Both the position numbers and the translations under genes were made by a program. This document shows, in pieces, positions 25,655 to 33,800 of a DNA stretch of 64,000 nucleotides. How positions within the stretch are numbered: the first letter of the stretch is position 1; every line of letters begins with the position of its first letter. The stretch is taken from the NCBI GenBank assembly GCA_022706885.1, contig JAKJBR010000005.1:1-64000 (forward strand), given 5' to 3'. The notes under the pieces were generated by a model. The model was not told the origin of the DNA. It saw nothing but the letters and a program-made list of their open reading frames with translations, and searched no databases. The stretch comes from DUPQ01 sp022706885 (GTDB lineage: Bacteria > Bacillota > Clostridia > DUPQ01).

Positions 25655-26716
25655 ATGAGACTTTTATATGACAAAGTATATGAACAGATTAGAAAAACGG
25701 ATTTCGAAAGTTTATGGAAAGGCTTTCATGCATATCATTTTGCTTTGTATGACGATGAGTTTGTCTATCTCAAAGGTAAAATTATTGATTATGAGGAATG
25801 CTTTTTAGGTAACACCAGTATAAAATACGGTGATGAGCAGATAGCCATATGGAGAGTGGACGATTATACGAAAGAAGATCCCGTACTGCTTGCGGCCAAT
25901 ATCATACATGAAATGTTTCATTCATATCAATATGAGTGTCGTGAAAAGCGGTTTCCCGATGACTTAAAAGCTTTGGATTATCCGATAGTTTCGGATAATA
26001 TCCTTTTGAAGTATGCGGAAAATCAGCAGATTGTTAAAGCGGTTAAAAGTAATGATAAAAGAATTATAAAAGAATGTTTATCCTCGGTGTTTGCATCCAG
26101 AGCAAGAAGAAAAGAATTAATTAAAGAATATATCGACTATGAATACAAGATGGAAACCGTTGAAGGTATGGCTGAATATATAGGGTTATGTGCTCTTAAA
26201 CAGTTGGATTATGAAAAATATGAGAATAAGATAAACAAATATATTGATAACCTTGCCGATACCGACAATATTCTTTTTGACAACAGAAGACTGGCATATT
26301 ATTCCGGTTGCTTACTGTTAATTGCACTTAAACAAGCGGACATATGCTTTTTCCATGATATTTCAAAAGAAACCAAAACCGTGTATGAGCTGATATCGGA
26401 AGGATTTCCTGCTGCCGATTTACCTGAGATTTTGCATAAGTATGCTATTGAAGAATCGTTGAAGCGTTATATTGATAACAGGAAGAAGTTATTTTCCGAT
26501 TTCTTTTCCAAGAATCCTGAGTGTACGGAAAAATCCTTTAAGATTTGCGGATATGACCCCATGAATATGGTTAAACTGGACAACCTTGTATGGTGCAAAT
26601 ATTTCGTCATGCTGAAAGAAAAAGCAAAGGAAGATCCTTTGCTTATATACAATCAGGTTGTTCTTAAGGTTGACGAGACCGATACAACCTCGGTGTCGGC
26701 TTACTATACCGTCTGA
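25655..26716 (+). CDS. Unrecognised protein with HExxH zinc-peptidase-like motif
   Basis: The 353-residue soluble protein has no family I can name. Residues 85-89 are HEMFH (HExxH), followed about 80 residues later by VEGMAEYIG with Glu170. This spacing and the EGxAEY form fit a gluzincin-type zinc site, with two histidines and a distal glutamate as ligands. The protein is helical and rich in Lys, Glu and Tyr, with no signal peptide or membrane segment. The start at ATG 25655 is preferred over an upstream TTG; the ribosome site is weak. It converges on the epimerase gene with a four-base gap. Confidence 0.75.
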   Translation: MRLLYDKVYEQIRKTDFESLWKGFHAYHFALYDDEFVYLKGKIIDYEECFLGNTSIKYGDEQIAIWRVDDYTKEDPVLLAANIIHEMFHSYQYECREKRFPDDLKALDYPIVSDNILLKYAENQQIVKAVKSNDKRIIKECLSSVFASRARRKELIKEYIDYEYKMETVEGMAEYIGLCALKQLDYEKYENKINKYIDNLADTDNILFDNRRLAYYSGCLLLIALKQADICFFHDISKETKTVYELISEGFPAADLPEILHKYAIEESLKRYIDNRKKLFSDFFSKNPECTEKSFKICGYDPMNMVKLDNLVWCKYFVMLKEKAKEDPLLIYNQVVLKVDETDTTSVSAYYTV

Positions 26717-26719
26717 TTT

Positions 26720-27754
26720 TTATGCTTTTGATGCAACCTTCTTTTTGCGTCTTATGAGGTTATTAGCCTTAATCCACATATATGTGTCTTCAATAGACTG
26801 TTTCAAGGAAAATTTCAGCTTATATCCCAACTCCTGTTGTGCTTTTTTGGAGTTGAAATTGGAATTGGACTGAAGAGTATACAGCGAATAGCTGGTAAAT
26901 AAAGGCTTCTGTTTCTTTATCCTGTAATACAGTTCCGCAAGCGGAGCCGTCATTTTGGCAAACCAAAGAGGAAGAATGGTTTTGATTTGTTTCTTCCCGA
27001 GAACCGAACATATAGTGTCGGTAATTTTCTTTATCGGATAATATTCCCCCGATAAGATATAGGCGTTACCGCTTTTGCCTTTTTCCGCAGCTAATACTAT
27101 ACCTTCGGCTACATCGCGAACATCAACAAAATCATAGCCTCCTCTTACACAGGCTGTCAGTCTTCCCTCGGCACAGTCTTTTACAAGCTGCGTCATATGA
27201 CCGCCGGCATAGTCTCCCGGCCCTATAATTCCCGACGGATGAACTACCATGGCATACAAGCCTTTCTGAACGCTGTCCATCACTATCTTTGTGGCTATGG
27301 CTTTGGTTTTACTGTATTCCCCTTCTACCAAATTGGGATTGAAATCCGATATTTCCGCTATCATTTCGTCCTTCGGTAATTCCGGAATGGCATGAACGGT
27401 ACTTACATAGACCAATTTTTTGATTTTATGCTTTAATGCCATATCCACGATATTTTGAGTTCCTTTTACATTAACATCATACATCAACTGGCTGAACTTT
27501 GATGATATCGAGACAATACCTGCGGCATGGATTACTATGAGTTCCTGATCGTCTTCAACCGTAAAGAAATCTTCCATTGAAGCAGCATCACATACATCCG
27601 CTCTGAAAAACCGCACATCTTTATCTTTCAATACTCCGTACCTGTCTTGTCCTATATCCATAACTTTGACCGTCTTCCCTTTGGAAAGCAGGTTGTCAAC
27701 TATAGCGTTTCCCAAGAAACCCAATGCTCCCGTAACTGCATAAACTTCTTTCAT
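26720..27754 (-). CDS. NAD(P)-dependent epimerase/dehydratase family protein (extended SDR)
   Basis: The 344-residue extended short-chain dehydrogenase has an N-terminal TGALGFLGNAIVDNL (GxxGxxG), the VIHAAG segment and a YSKTKA active-site YxxxK. Its overall pattern resembles dihydroflavonol-reductase or nucleoside-diphosphate-sugar epimerase-like members. The C terminus has a helix near SYSLYTLQSNSNF and ends in a basic RRKKKVASKA tail. AGGAGA lies about eight bases before ATG 27754, which decides the start. It is divergent from the PIG-L deacetylase gene. Substrate unknown. Confidence 0.82.
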   Translation of the reverse strand: MKEVYAVTGALGFLGNAIVDNLLSKGKTVKVMDIGQDRYGVLKDKDVRFFRADVCDAASMEDFFTVEDDQELIVIHAAGIVSISSKFSQLMYDVNVKGTQNIVDMALKHKIKKLVYVSTVHAIPELPKDEMIAEISDFNPNLVEGEYSKTKAIATKIVMDSVQKGLYAMVVHPSGIIGPGDYAGGHMTQLVKDCAEGRLTACVRGGYDFVDVRDVAEGIVLAAEKGKSGNAYILSGEYYPIKKITDTICSVLGKKQIKTILPLWFAKMTAPLAELYYRIKKQKPLFTSYSLYTLQSNSNFNSKKAQQELGYKLKFSLKQSIEDTYMWIKANNLIRRKKKVASKA

Positions 27755-27879
27755 CCGTTCATCTCCTTTCCGTACTTTTAACATACATTCAGTACATTCT
27801 ACATGTATGATATAAGGCTAAGTTGAACTGATTATGAACAAATAATGGGATTATGATATAATTTTTTAAGAGGTGCGAC

Positions 27880-28629
27880 ATGGATAATCCCTTTATTTCT
27901 CATTTAAGAAAACCGCCTAAACTGAAAGGCATTAAAAGAGCTCTTTTCATACAACCCCATGCCGATGATAACCAGATAGGTGCAGGCGGTATGATGGCAT
28001 TATTGGCAGATTCAGGAGCCGAAGTTTATGAGCTTACGGTGACAGATGACAGAAGATTGGAGCAGGACAAAGAAGGTCTCACTACCCGGCAATCGGAAGC
28101 AGTTGCCGCCCAGCAGTATTTAAATGTTAAAAATGCCGGATTTTTAGGTTTCTGCGACAAAACGCAAGAACCGGTGGAAAAGATTGCTTTGAAGATAATG
28201 GAGGTTATAAGAAAGATTAAACCGGATGCGGTTTTTACAGTGGACCCCGATCTTGCGGCCGAATGTCACAGTGATCATATAAAGACAGGTTACGCGGTAA
28301 AATATGCGGTCATGGATGCCGCATGTGATTTTTATCCCTATTCCGAAGACGGTAAGGTGCGTCATGAAACATGGACAACACCGATACTTGCATTTTACTA
28401 CACCGATAAACCCAACAGAAAAGTGGATATATCAAAGTTTATGGACAAAAAGATCAATTCGATTAAATGTCATAAATCCCAGGTTGACTCCAATCTTCTG
28501 ATGTTTGTAAAGGAACTTGCTAAGATAGCGGCAAAAGGGACAAAATTCAAGTATGCGGAACAGTTCAGAGCATTATCTTCACTGCAGATGCACTGCTTTA
28601 ATATTGCTTTAGAGGAAGATAACGACTGA
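27880..28629 (+). CDS. PIG-L/LmbE-family N-deacetylase
   Basis: The 249-residue zinc hydrolase of the PIG-L family, which removes acetyl groups from N-acetylglucosamine-type substrates, shows IQPHADDNQIGAGG (metal ligands His and Asp, catalytic Asp) and AECHSDHIKTG (distal His ligand). The start codon follows AGAGG. A TATAAT at about 27857 provides a likely -10. It is not linked to thiol-cofactor (bacillithiol or mycothiol) genes in this window, and its neighbour is a sugar-epimerase-like gene on the other strand. A glycan or glycoconjugate substrate is likely. Confidence 0.85.
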   Translation: MDNPFISHLRKPPKLKGIKRALFIQPHADDNQIGAGGMMALLADSGAEVYELTVTDDRRLEQDKEGLTTRQSEAVAAQQYLNVKNAGFLGFCDKTQEPVEKIALKIMEVIRKIKPDAVFTVDPDLAAECHSDHIKTGYAVKYAVMDAACDFYPYSEDGKVRHETWTTPILAFYYTDKPNRKVDISKFMDKKINSIKCHKSQVDSNLLMFVKELAKIAAKGTKFKYAEQFRALSSLQMHCFNIALEEDND

Positions 28630-28710
28630 TTAGAAAAAACAAGTACTTATTAATAGCTAAAAATCCTTTACAAAAGAATATCCTATAATCTTCTTATCTT
28701 TTTCTATCAA

Positions 28711-28751
28711 ATTAGCATAATTTACATTATCCTAATTCATATTATGCTAAT
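28711..28751. repeat. Inverted repeat ATTAGCATAA-N21-TTATGCTAAT
   Basis: Two perfect 10-base arms at 28711-28720 and 28742-28751 lie in the 294-base space between the deacetylase and the ABC exporter. No T run follows, so it is more likely a protein site or relic than a terminator. Nearby (about 28815-28835) GTGACAC occurs twice around CGGCG. No gene is evident in this interval. Confidence 0.4.
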
Positions 28752-28891
28752 AATTTTGATTTTCCAACCGGAAGTAAAACCTATTCCATCGTCTTAATAA
28801 TTCGTCCGACTCAATTGTGACACCGGCGGTGACACTTTTTTTTCTCACCTTTATTAAGTTCATAAAACCGCTTCATTTGATTAAAACAAAC

Positions 28892-28911
28892 ACGCACCTG
28901 TTAAGGTGCGT
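28892..28911 (-). terminator. Terminator of the ABC exporter operon
   Basis: ACGCACCT (28892-28899) and AGGTGCGT (28904-28911) form an 8-bp stem with a four-base loop, 12 bases beyond the stop of the exporter gene. T-rich sequence follows on both strands, so it could work in both directions. Confidence 0.8.
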
Positions 28912-28923
28912 TGTTGTTTGTTA

Positions 28924-30768
28924 TTAATCCTCTACGGGTAGCGGTTCGGGAGTACCGAATAAATCCTTATTACTGTCGTCTATAAACTGGCTGGTGTAAA
29001 GGTTATGGTAGTGTCCTTTCAGCTTCATAAGCTCTTCATGACTTCCCTGTTCTATTACTTTTCCCTTATCAATTACCAATATCCTATCGGCTTCCCTTAT
29101 TGTCGACAGTCTGTGCGCAACTACAAAACTCGTTCTGTTATGTAACACCTTGGAAATGGCACGTTGCACCGCTTTCTCGGTCTGCGTATCCACAGAACTT
29201 GTGGCTTCGTCAAGGACGAATATACAGGGATTATTCACTATTGCTCTTGCAATGCAGATAAGCTGTTTCTGTCCCGTGGATATTCCGCCGCCGCCTTTGG
29301 AGATAACATGATTGTACCCGTTTTCGAATTTCATTATGAAATCATGGGCTTCCACCATCTTGGCAGCATTAATGACCTCTTCCTCCGTTGCTTCTTCCCT
29401 GCCGTAACGGATATTGTCCATAATTGTCCCGCTGAAAAGATGCGGAGCCTGCAGCATGTAGCCTAAGTTCTTGTGGATATACATCAAAGGTATCGTTTTA
29501 TAGTCTTGCCCGTCGATATATATTGTCCCCTCGGTAGGTTCATAGAATCTGCATGCGAGGTTAACTATCGTTGTTTTTCCCGATCCGGTTTCTCCTACCA
29601 GAGCTATGCACTGACCCGGTTCCACACTTAAGTTGAAAGTGTCCAAAACCTTCTCGCCTTCTTTATATCGGAAAGACACATTCTCAAATCTTATGGAACC
29701 TTTCAGTTTAGGTACCGGCATGTCCGATGTAATGTTTCCGTATTTTTCAATAACCTCATCGGAATCCTTTATGTCTATATCCGCCTCCAGCAAAGCCATA
29801 ATTCGTTCACCCGCAGCCTGAGAAAACTGGAATCTGGCAAATATTCTTGCCATATCGTTTACAGGAAGGAAAAACTGTAAAGTGTACGATATGAACAGTG
29901 TAAGCGTTCCGACCGTTATCACTTCGCCTAAAATCATTACTCCGCCCTGCCATATGGCCAACGAAGTTCCTATGATACCCAATACCGACACTATCGGGAA
30001 GAACAATCCTGAATATACTGCCGTTTTGATGGAAGCGGTCCTCATGTCATCGGTTTTCTTTTCAAAATCGCTGATATGGCTTTCTTCTCTTACAAGCGTT
30101 TTTGAGGTTGTAGCACCCTGTATTCCTTCGGAAAAAGCGCCGGTTATTATGGAATTGTACCTTCTGGCTTCTCTGCTGTAAAACAGTATTCTTTTTTGGA
30201 AGAACACCGATATCACTGCCAGTATCGGAATAACGGTCAGCACTACCAATGTAATCTTGACGTTTTTCATGAACATGTATACCGTCATCATTATTATCAT
30301 GCTTATCGCCCAAATCATGTCCACAAGTCCCCAGGAAATGATTCCGGTCAGCCTTCCCACATCTGAGGTTACTCTTGTAAACAGACTTCCCGTTGCATTT
30401 CTGTCATAGTAGGAAAAGCTGAGCTCCTGAAGTTTTTTAAATCCGTCCACCCTTATATCATGACTAACCAGATGCCAAAGTTTGTCCGCAAGGTATATGA
30501 ATGTATATATAGTCATACCTTTCAGTATCAGCATTACCGCAAACAGTATTGAGAAAGGTACTATTCCCTCGGTTGTCTTGTATGCTATAAAATTATCTAT
30601 CGCATATTCCGTAAAGAGAGGAAAAGCCGCATCGGTAGCCGCATTTATTATCATAGCTATGACAATACCTAAAACATGGTTCATGTATCTTGCGAGATAC
30701 TTTATTGCCTTTTTCCACATCTTCAAATCTATATTTTTATTAAATATTTCTCTGTTATCTTCTTCCAT
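28924..30768 (-). CDS. Heterodimeric ABC exporter, subunit with canonical ATPase motifs
   Basis: The 614-residue half-exporter has six membrane helices (about 30-330) and a C-terminal ATPase domain. The ATPase motifs are Walker A GETGSGKTT, Q-loop LGYMLQAPHLF, signature ISTGQKQLICIARAI, Walker B CIFVLDEATSSVD with the catalytic Glu, and switch VVAHRLSTI. It pairs with the upstream half-exporter six bases away to form an LmrCD/BmrCD-like multidrug heterodimer. The terminator at 28892 ends the operon, whose expression is set by the leader attenuator at 32571-32701. Confidence 0.93.
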   Translation of the reverse strand: MEEDNREIFNKNIDLKMWKKAIKYLARYMNHVLGIVIAMIINAATDAAFPLFTEYAIDNFIAYKTTEGIVPFSILFAVMLILKGMTIYTFIYLADKLWHLVSHDIRVDGFKKLQELSFSYYDRNATGSLFTRVTSDVGRLTGIISWGLVDMIWAISMIIMMTVYMFMKNVKITLVVLTVIPILAVISVFFQKRILFYSREARRYNSIITGAFSEGIQGATTSKTLVREESHISDFEKKTDDMRTASIKTAVYSGLFFPIVSVLGIIGTSLAIWQGGVMILGEVITVGTLTLFISYTLQFFLPVNDMARIFARFQFSQAAGERIMALLEADIDIKDSDEVIEKYGNITSDMPVPKLKGSIRFENVSFRYKEGEKVLDTFNLSVEPGQCIALVGETGSGKTTIVNLACRFYEPTEGTIYIDGQDYKTIPLMYIHKNLGYMLQAPHLFSGTIMDNIRYGREEATEEEVINAAKMVEAHDFIMKFENGYNHVISKGGGGISTGQKQLICIARAIVNNPCIFVLDEATSSVDTQTEKAVQRAISKVLHNRTSFVVAHRLSTIREADRILVIDKGKVIEQGSHEELMKLKGHYHNLYTSQFIDDSNKDLFGTPEPLPVED

Positions 30769-30773
30769 ACGGT

Positions 30774-32570
30774 TTACTCACCTGCCTTCGCCATATCCAG
30801 TACGCAGCTCTGCATATCATATACCTGCTTATACAGTCCTTCTCTTTGTATAAGCTCATCATGCGTACCTCTGTCCGTTATCCGGCCGTCTTCCATTACA
30901 AGTATGAGGTCGGCCTGTCTTAATGTATTTATTCTGTGTGATATCAGTATTGTAGTGGTATCGGCACAGTGCTTTCTCAAAGCATTCCTTATCTCCTTAT
31001 CGGTCTGCATATCCACTGCACTTAAGGAGTCGTCAAATATCAACACTTTGCAGTTGCCGACAAGCGTCCTTGCTATTGCAACTCTTTGTCTTTGACCTCC
31101 GGACAATGTAACTCCTTTTTCACCTACCATGGTATCGTAGCCTTTTTCAAAGTTCCTTATTGCCCTGTCTACCGATGCTATGCTTGTGGCTTTTTCAATA
31201 TCGGCATCGGTTATATCGGGATTATTATCCGATATATTTTCTTTAATGGTCTTGGAGAACAAAAACGGTTCCTGCAACACAATCCCTATATTCTTCCTCA
31301 AATGCCTTTTATTTATTTCACCAAGTTCAATGCCGTCCACTTTTATACTTCCCTTCTCATACGGAAGCAGTCCGACAAGTAAGTGCAACAAAGTGGATTT
31401 TCCCGAACCGGTCTTTCCTAAAATAGCAAGAGTCTCTCCTTTTCCTATACTGAAAGATATATCTTTCAATACTTCGTTTCCGTCAGTATATTCATACGAT
31501 ACATTCTCAAAAGATATATTCCCTTCAATTTTCGGGGTAAGCCCGGTATCGTCACGTCCCGGTTCCCTGGGAGCTTCCAGTACTTCCTGTATACGACCCA
31601 ATGAAACACTTGCTTTACCCATATCTCCTAAAACTCTTCCCATGCCCCTTATGGGCCAGATGAGGTTATGCACATAAGTCATGAAAACCGTCAGCATACC
31701 CACCGTTATCTCTCCCTTAACAGCTAAGATAATTCCGGTCACCAATACAACACCTATCTGTAAATTACATATTGCATCGGAAAGTCCCCAGTACCATGCA
31801 AATGCAACCGTTATCTTCAGATCCTTGTTCCTGTAATCCAATGAAGATGCAATGAACTTTTCTATCTCTCTGCTTTGTGTAGCACAGGAACGTACAATTC
31901 TCATTCCCGACAGGTTTTCTTCTATTACCGTGGACATGGCCCCTTCCGCTTCATCGGCAAGCAGGAACTTCTTTGATACATATCTAAAGAAGAAGAACGC
32001 TCCGAGCACTATTATCGGCATAAGTGAGAAACCTGCCAACGTTAAATCGGTATTCACTTTCTGCATCACAGAAACCGATGCGACTATGAGGACGATACAT
32101 TTTATGAGGTCCTGAAACTGTGTAGCCAGAAAATTCCTGACCGTCTCCAGGTCGGATGTGCATCTTTGCATAATATCTCCGGTCTTTATACTTGTATTGT
32201 ACAAATATGTGGAGTTCTGAAGATGCTCATACAAATCCATACGTATATTTTTTGCTATACCTTCACCGGCAATTGCCGAATACTTTCTGGATAAAAACAT
32301 GAATACACCTTCAAAAGCCGAGAAAAACACCAGCACCAGTCCGCAAATCCACAGATTGTACATTAAATGCTCTTTGCCGCCTAACAGTTGCAATCCTTTG
32401 TATGCAATACCTTCCGGCAGTATATCCCCTATAACCGAGTCTATGACGACACCTATTATAAATGTGTTAACCAGGCTTAACAGCTGGGCTATAATCATAA
32501 AGACTATACCCGCTATGTATGCCGCTTTGTTGCCACGTAAAAACTGTTTTAATAATTTATATTTCTTCAC
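30774..32570 (-). CDS. Heterodimeric ABC exporter, subunit with degenerate Walker B
   Basis: From the preferred GTG at 32570 the half-exporter has 598 residues: six membrane helices, then Walker A GKTGSGKST, signature LSGGQRQRVAIARTL and Walker B VLIFDDSLSAVD. Asp replaces the catalytic Glu in Walker B, a known hallmark of asymmetric ABC heterodimers such as BmrC or LmrC. The GTG lies nine bases after GAGGG, directly after the attenuator T run. The ATG at 32618 has no ribosome site and would place the leader terminator inside the gene. It is the first exporter gene after the leader peptide. Confidence 0.9.
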   Translation of the reverse strand: MKKYKLLKQFLRGNKAAYIAGIVFMIIAQLLSLVNTFIIGVVIDSVIGDILPEGIAYKGLQLLGGKEHLMYNLWICGLVLVFFSAFEGVFMFLSRKYSAIAGEGIAKNIRMDLYEHLQNSTYLYNTSIKTGDIMQRCTSDLETVRNFLATQFQDLIKCIVLIVASVSVMQKVNTDLTLAGFSLMPIIVLGAFFFFRYVSKKFLLADEAEGAMSTVIEENLSGMRIVRSCATQSREIEKFIASSLDYRNKDLKITVAFAWYWGLSDAICNLQIGVVLVTGIILAVKGEITVGMLTVFMTYVHNLIWPIRGMGRVLGDMGKASVSLGRIQEVLEAPREPGRDDTGLTPKIEGNISFENVSYEYTDGNEVLKDISFSIGKGETLAILGKTGSGKSTLLHLLVGLLPYEKGSIKVDGIELGEINKRHLRKNIGIVLQEPFLFSKTIKENISDNNPDITDADIEKATSIASVDRAIRNFEKGYDTMVGEKGVTLSGGQRQRVAIARTLVGNCKVLIFDDSLSAVDMQTDKEIRNALRKHCADTTTILISHRINTLRQADLILVMEDGRITDRGTHDELIQREGLYKQVYDMQSCVLDMAKAGE

Positions 32571-32701
32571 AAAAAACAACCCTCTTGTCTTTATTTTCCG
32601 ACCTGAGGGTTTACGCATAAAACATATATGTCATAAAGATTCCACAGGTCCTTATCTTGCCTGCAGAATGCCGTTCAACTAATCTGAACAAGCCACAGGC
32701 A
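32571..32701 (-). promoter_or_regulatory. Transcription attenuator of the ABC exporter
   Basis: Five mutually exclusive segments can be read on the minus strand: 1 TGCCTGTGG (32701-32693), 2 CTGCAGGCA (32666-32658), 3 GACCTGTGG (32650-32642), 4 CCCTCAGGTC (32609-32600) and 5 GAGGGTT (32584-32578). Segments 1 and 3 share CCTGTGG and both pair with 2. Segment 3 also pairs with 4, with one mismatch. The terminator is AACCCTC (32611-32605) with 5, an inner GTC/GAC stem and six T. Segment 1 lies inside the leader peptide frame, so ribosome position can decide between 1:2 + 3:4 (read-through) and 2:3 + 4:5 (termination). Confidence 0.8.
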
Positions 32702-32747
32702 TACCTATCCCGTCATTCAACGCTACTGTATTTCTGAGTTTGATCAT
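32679..32747 (-). CDS. 22-residue leader peptide of the ABC exporter
   Basis: A short frame begins MIKLRNTVALND and ends GIGMPVACSD at a TAG. It follows AAGGAAGGGGC about five bases before the ATG and starts about 28 bases from the predicted transcript start. Codons 16-19 overlap attenuator segment 1. Its position, strong ribosome site and overlap with the switching RNA resemble the bmrB leader of the B. subtilis bmrCD exporter. It has no membrane or other domain and is best read as a ribosome sensor, not a functional protein. Confidence 0.72.
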   Translation of the reverse strand: MIKLRNTVALNDGIGMPVACSD

Positions 32748-32781
32748 CGTATGCCCCTTCCTTTCAAGTTAATCTTTTTTG

Positions 32782-32810
32782 ATTATATACAACATATTTT
32801 ACATAGTCAA
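32782..32810 (-). promoter_or_regulatory. Promoter of the ABC exporter operon
   Basis: On the minus strand TTGACT (32810-32805), 17 bases and a perfect TATAAT (32787-32782) form a strong promoter. Transcription should begin near 32775, giving a leader of about 205 bases before the exporter start. Confidence 0.8.
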
Positions 32811-32857
32811 TGCAATTTTGTTGCAGTTGTGTAACAATTCAAACAACATTTCGTAAA

Positions 32858-33454
32858 TCATATAGCGGTTCTCCCTTTCAGTGCTCTTATCAATGTTGCC
32901 TCATCGGCATATTCTATCTCAGTACCTACAGAAATACCGTGAGCAATTCTTGTGACTTTTATGTTGAAGGGCTTTATAAGGCGGGAAAGATACATTGCGG
33001 TAGCCTCTCCTTCCACCGAGGAATTGGTCGCTATAATAATTTCTTTTACATTGCCGTCCAACCTTTTTAACAGTTCCTTTATCTTTAAATCTTCGGGATT
33101 TACACCTTCCATAGGTGATATTATTCCGTGTAATACATGGTACACACCGTCATACTCGCAGGTTCTTTCCATGGCCATAACATCTTTTACCGAAGACATT
33201 ACGCAAATAACCGAATGGTCTCTTGAGGAAGAACATATTTCACACGGGTCTTTCTGCGTAATATTGCAGCAGACGGAACAATAGGAAAGACCGGCTTTGG
33301 CGTCTCTTATGGATTCCGATATGTACTGAATTTTTTCATCATCCATGGTAAGAAGATGAAAAGCCAAACGGGTCGCCATTTTCCTGCCTATCCCCGGAAA
33401 CATTTCAAACGCAGCTATTAATCGTGATAACGGTTTCGGATATATATCAGCCAT
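32858..33454 (-). CDS. recR: Recombination protein RecR
   Basis: The 198-residue RecR acts with RecF and RecO to load RecA on gapped DNA. Visible are the N-terminal helix-hairpin-helix (FEMFPGIGRKMATRLAF), the four-Cys zinc site (CSVCCNITQKDPCEIC) and the Toprim domain with ICVMSSVKDVMAMERT and ATNSSVEGEATAMYL. Its ATG overlaps the ybaB stop (TGATG), and it completes dnaX-ybaB-recR, a common bacterial order. Confidence 0.97.
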   Translation of the reverse strand: MADIYPKPLSRLIAAFEMFPGIGRKMATRLAFHLLTMDDEKIQYISESIRDAKAGLSYCSVCCNITQKDPCEICSSSRDHSVICVMSSVKDVMAMERTCEYDGVYHVLHGIISPMEGVNPEDLKIKELLKRLDGNVKEIIIATNSSVEGEATAMYLSRLIKPFNIKVTRIAHGISVGTEIEYADEATLIRALKGRTAI

Positions 33455-33786
33455 CAGAAAGGCATCCTCATGCCGCCGGTCGCTTTACCCATAGTTTCCT
33501 CTTTTTTGGCATTTATCTTTCCTACCGACTCGTTAACTGCAGTCAAAATTAAATCCTGAAGCATCTCCACATCCGCATCTTCCAAAATAGCTTGATCAAT
33601 AGTTATGGAGTCCATTGTATAGTCACCTTTCATAGCAACTGTAACTACCCCGCCTCCGGCTTTGGACTCGAATGTGCTGTTTTCCAATTCTTCCTGTGCC
33701 TTGGCAATGTCGGCCTGCATCTTCTGCGCCTGTTTGAGCATACTGCTATAGTTCATATTTCCGCCGCCCATTCTTCCGCGTGCCAT
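33454..33786 (-). CDS. ybaB: YbaB/EbfC nucleoid-associated protein
   Basis: The 110-residue DNA-binding protein of the YbaB/EbfC family has the basic glycine-rich start MARGRMGGGNMNYSSML, the helix LKQAQKMQADIAKAQEELE and KAGGGVVTVAMKGDY. The family forms dimers and binds nucleoid DNA. It lies 15 bases after dnaX and overlaps recR by one base, so all three are expressed together. Confidence 0.95.
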   Translation of the reverse strand: MARGRMGGGNMNYSSMLKQAQKMQADIAKAQEELENSTFESKAGGGVVTVAMKGDYTMDSITIDQAILEDADVEMLQDLILTAVNESVGKINAKKEETMGKATGGMRMPF

Positions 33787-33800
33787 ATTGTCTACCTCCG

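Noticed and set aside
32571..32618. ATG at 32618 as start of the first exporter subunit
   Set aside because: No ribosome site precedes it, and the gene would then contain the leader terminator; the GTG at 32570 follows GAGGG.
32679..32747. Leader peptide as a remnant of an aldo/keto reductase gene (TVALNDGIGMP resembles that family's N terminus)
   Set aside because: Only about ten residues match, no further reductase sequence follows, and the surrounding RNA pairing explains the element better as an attenuator.
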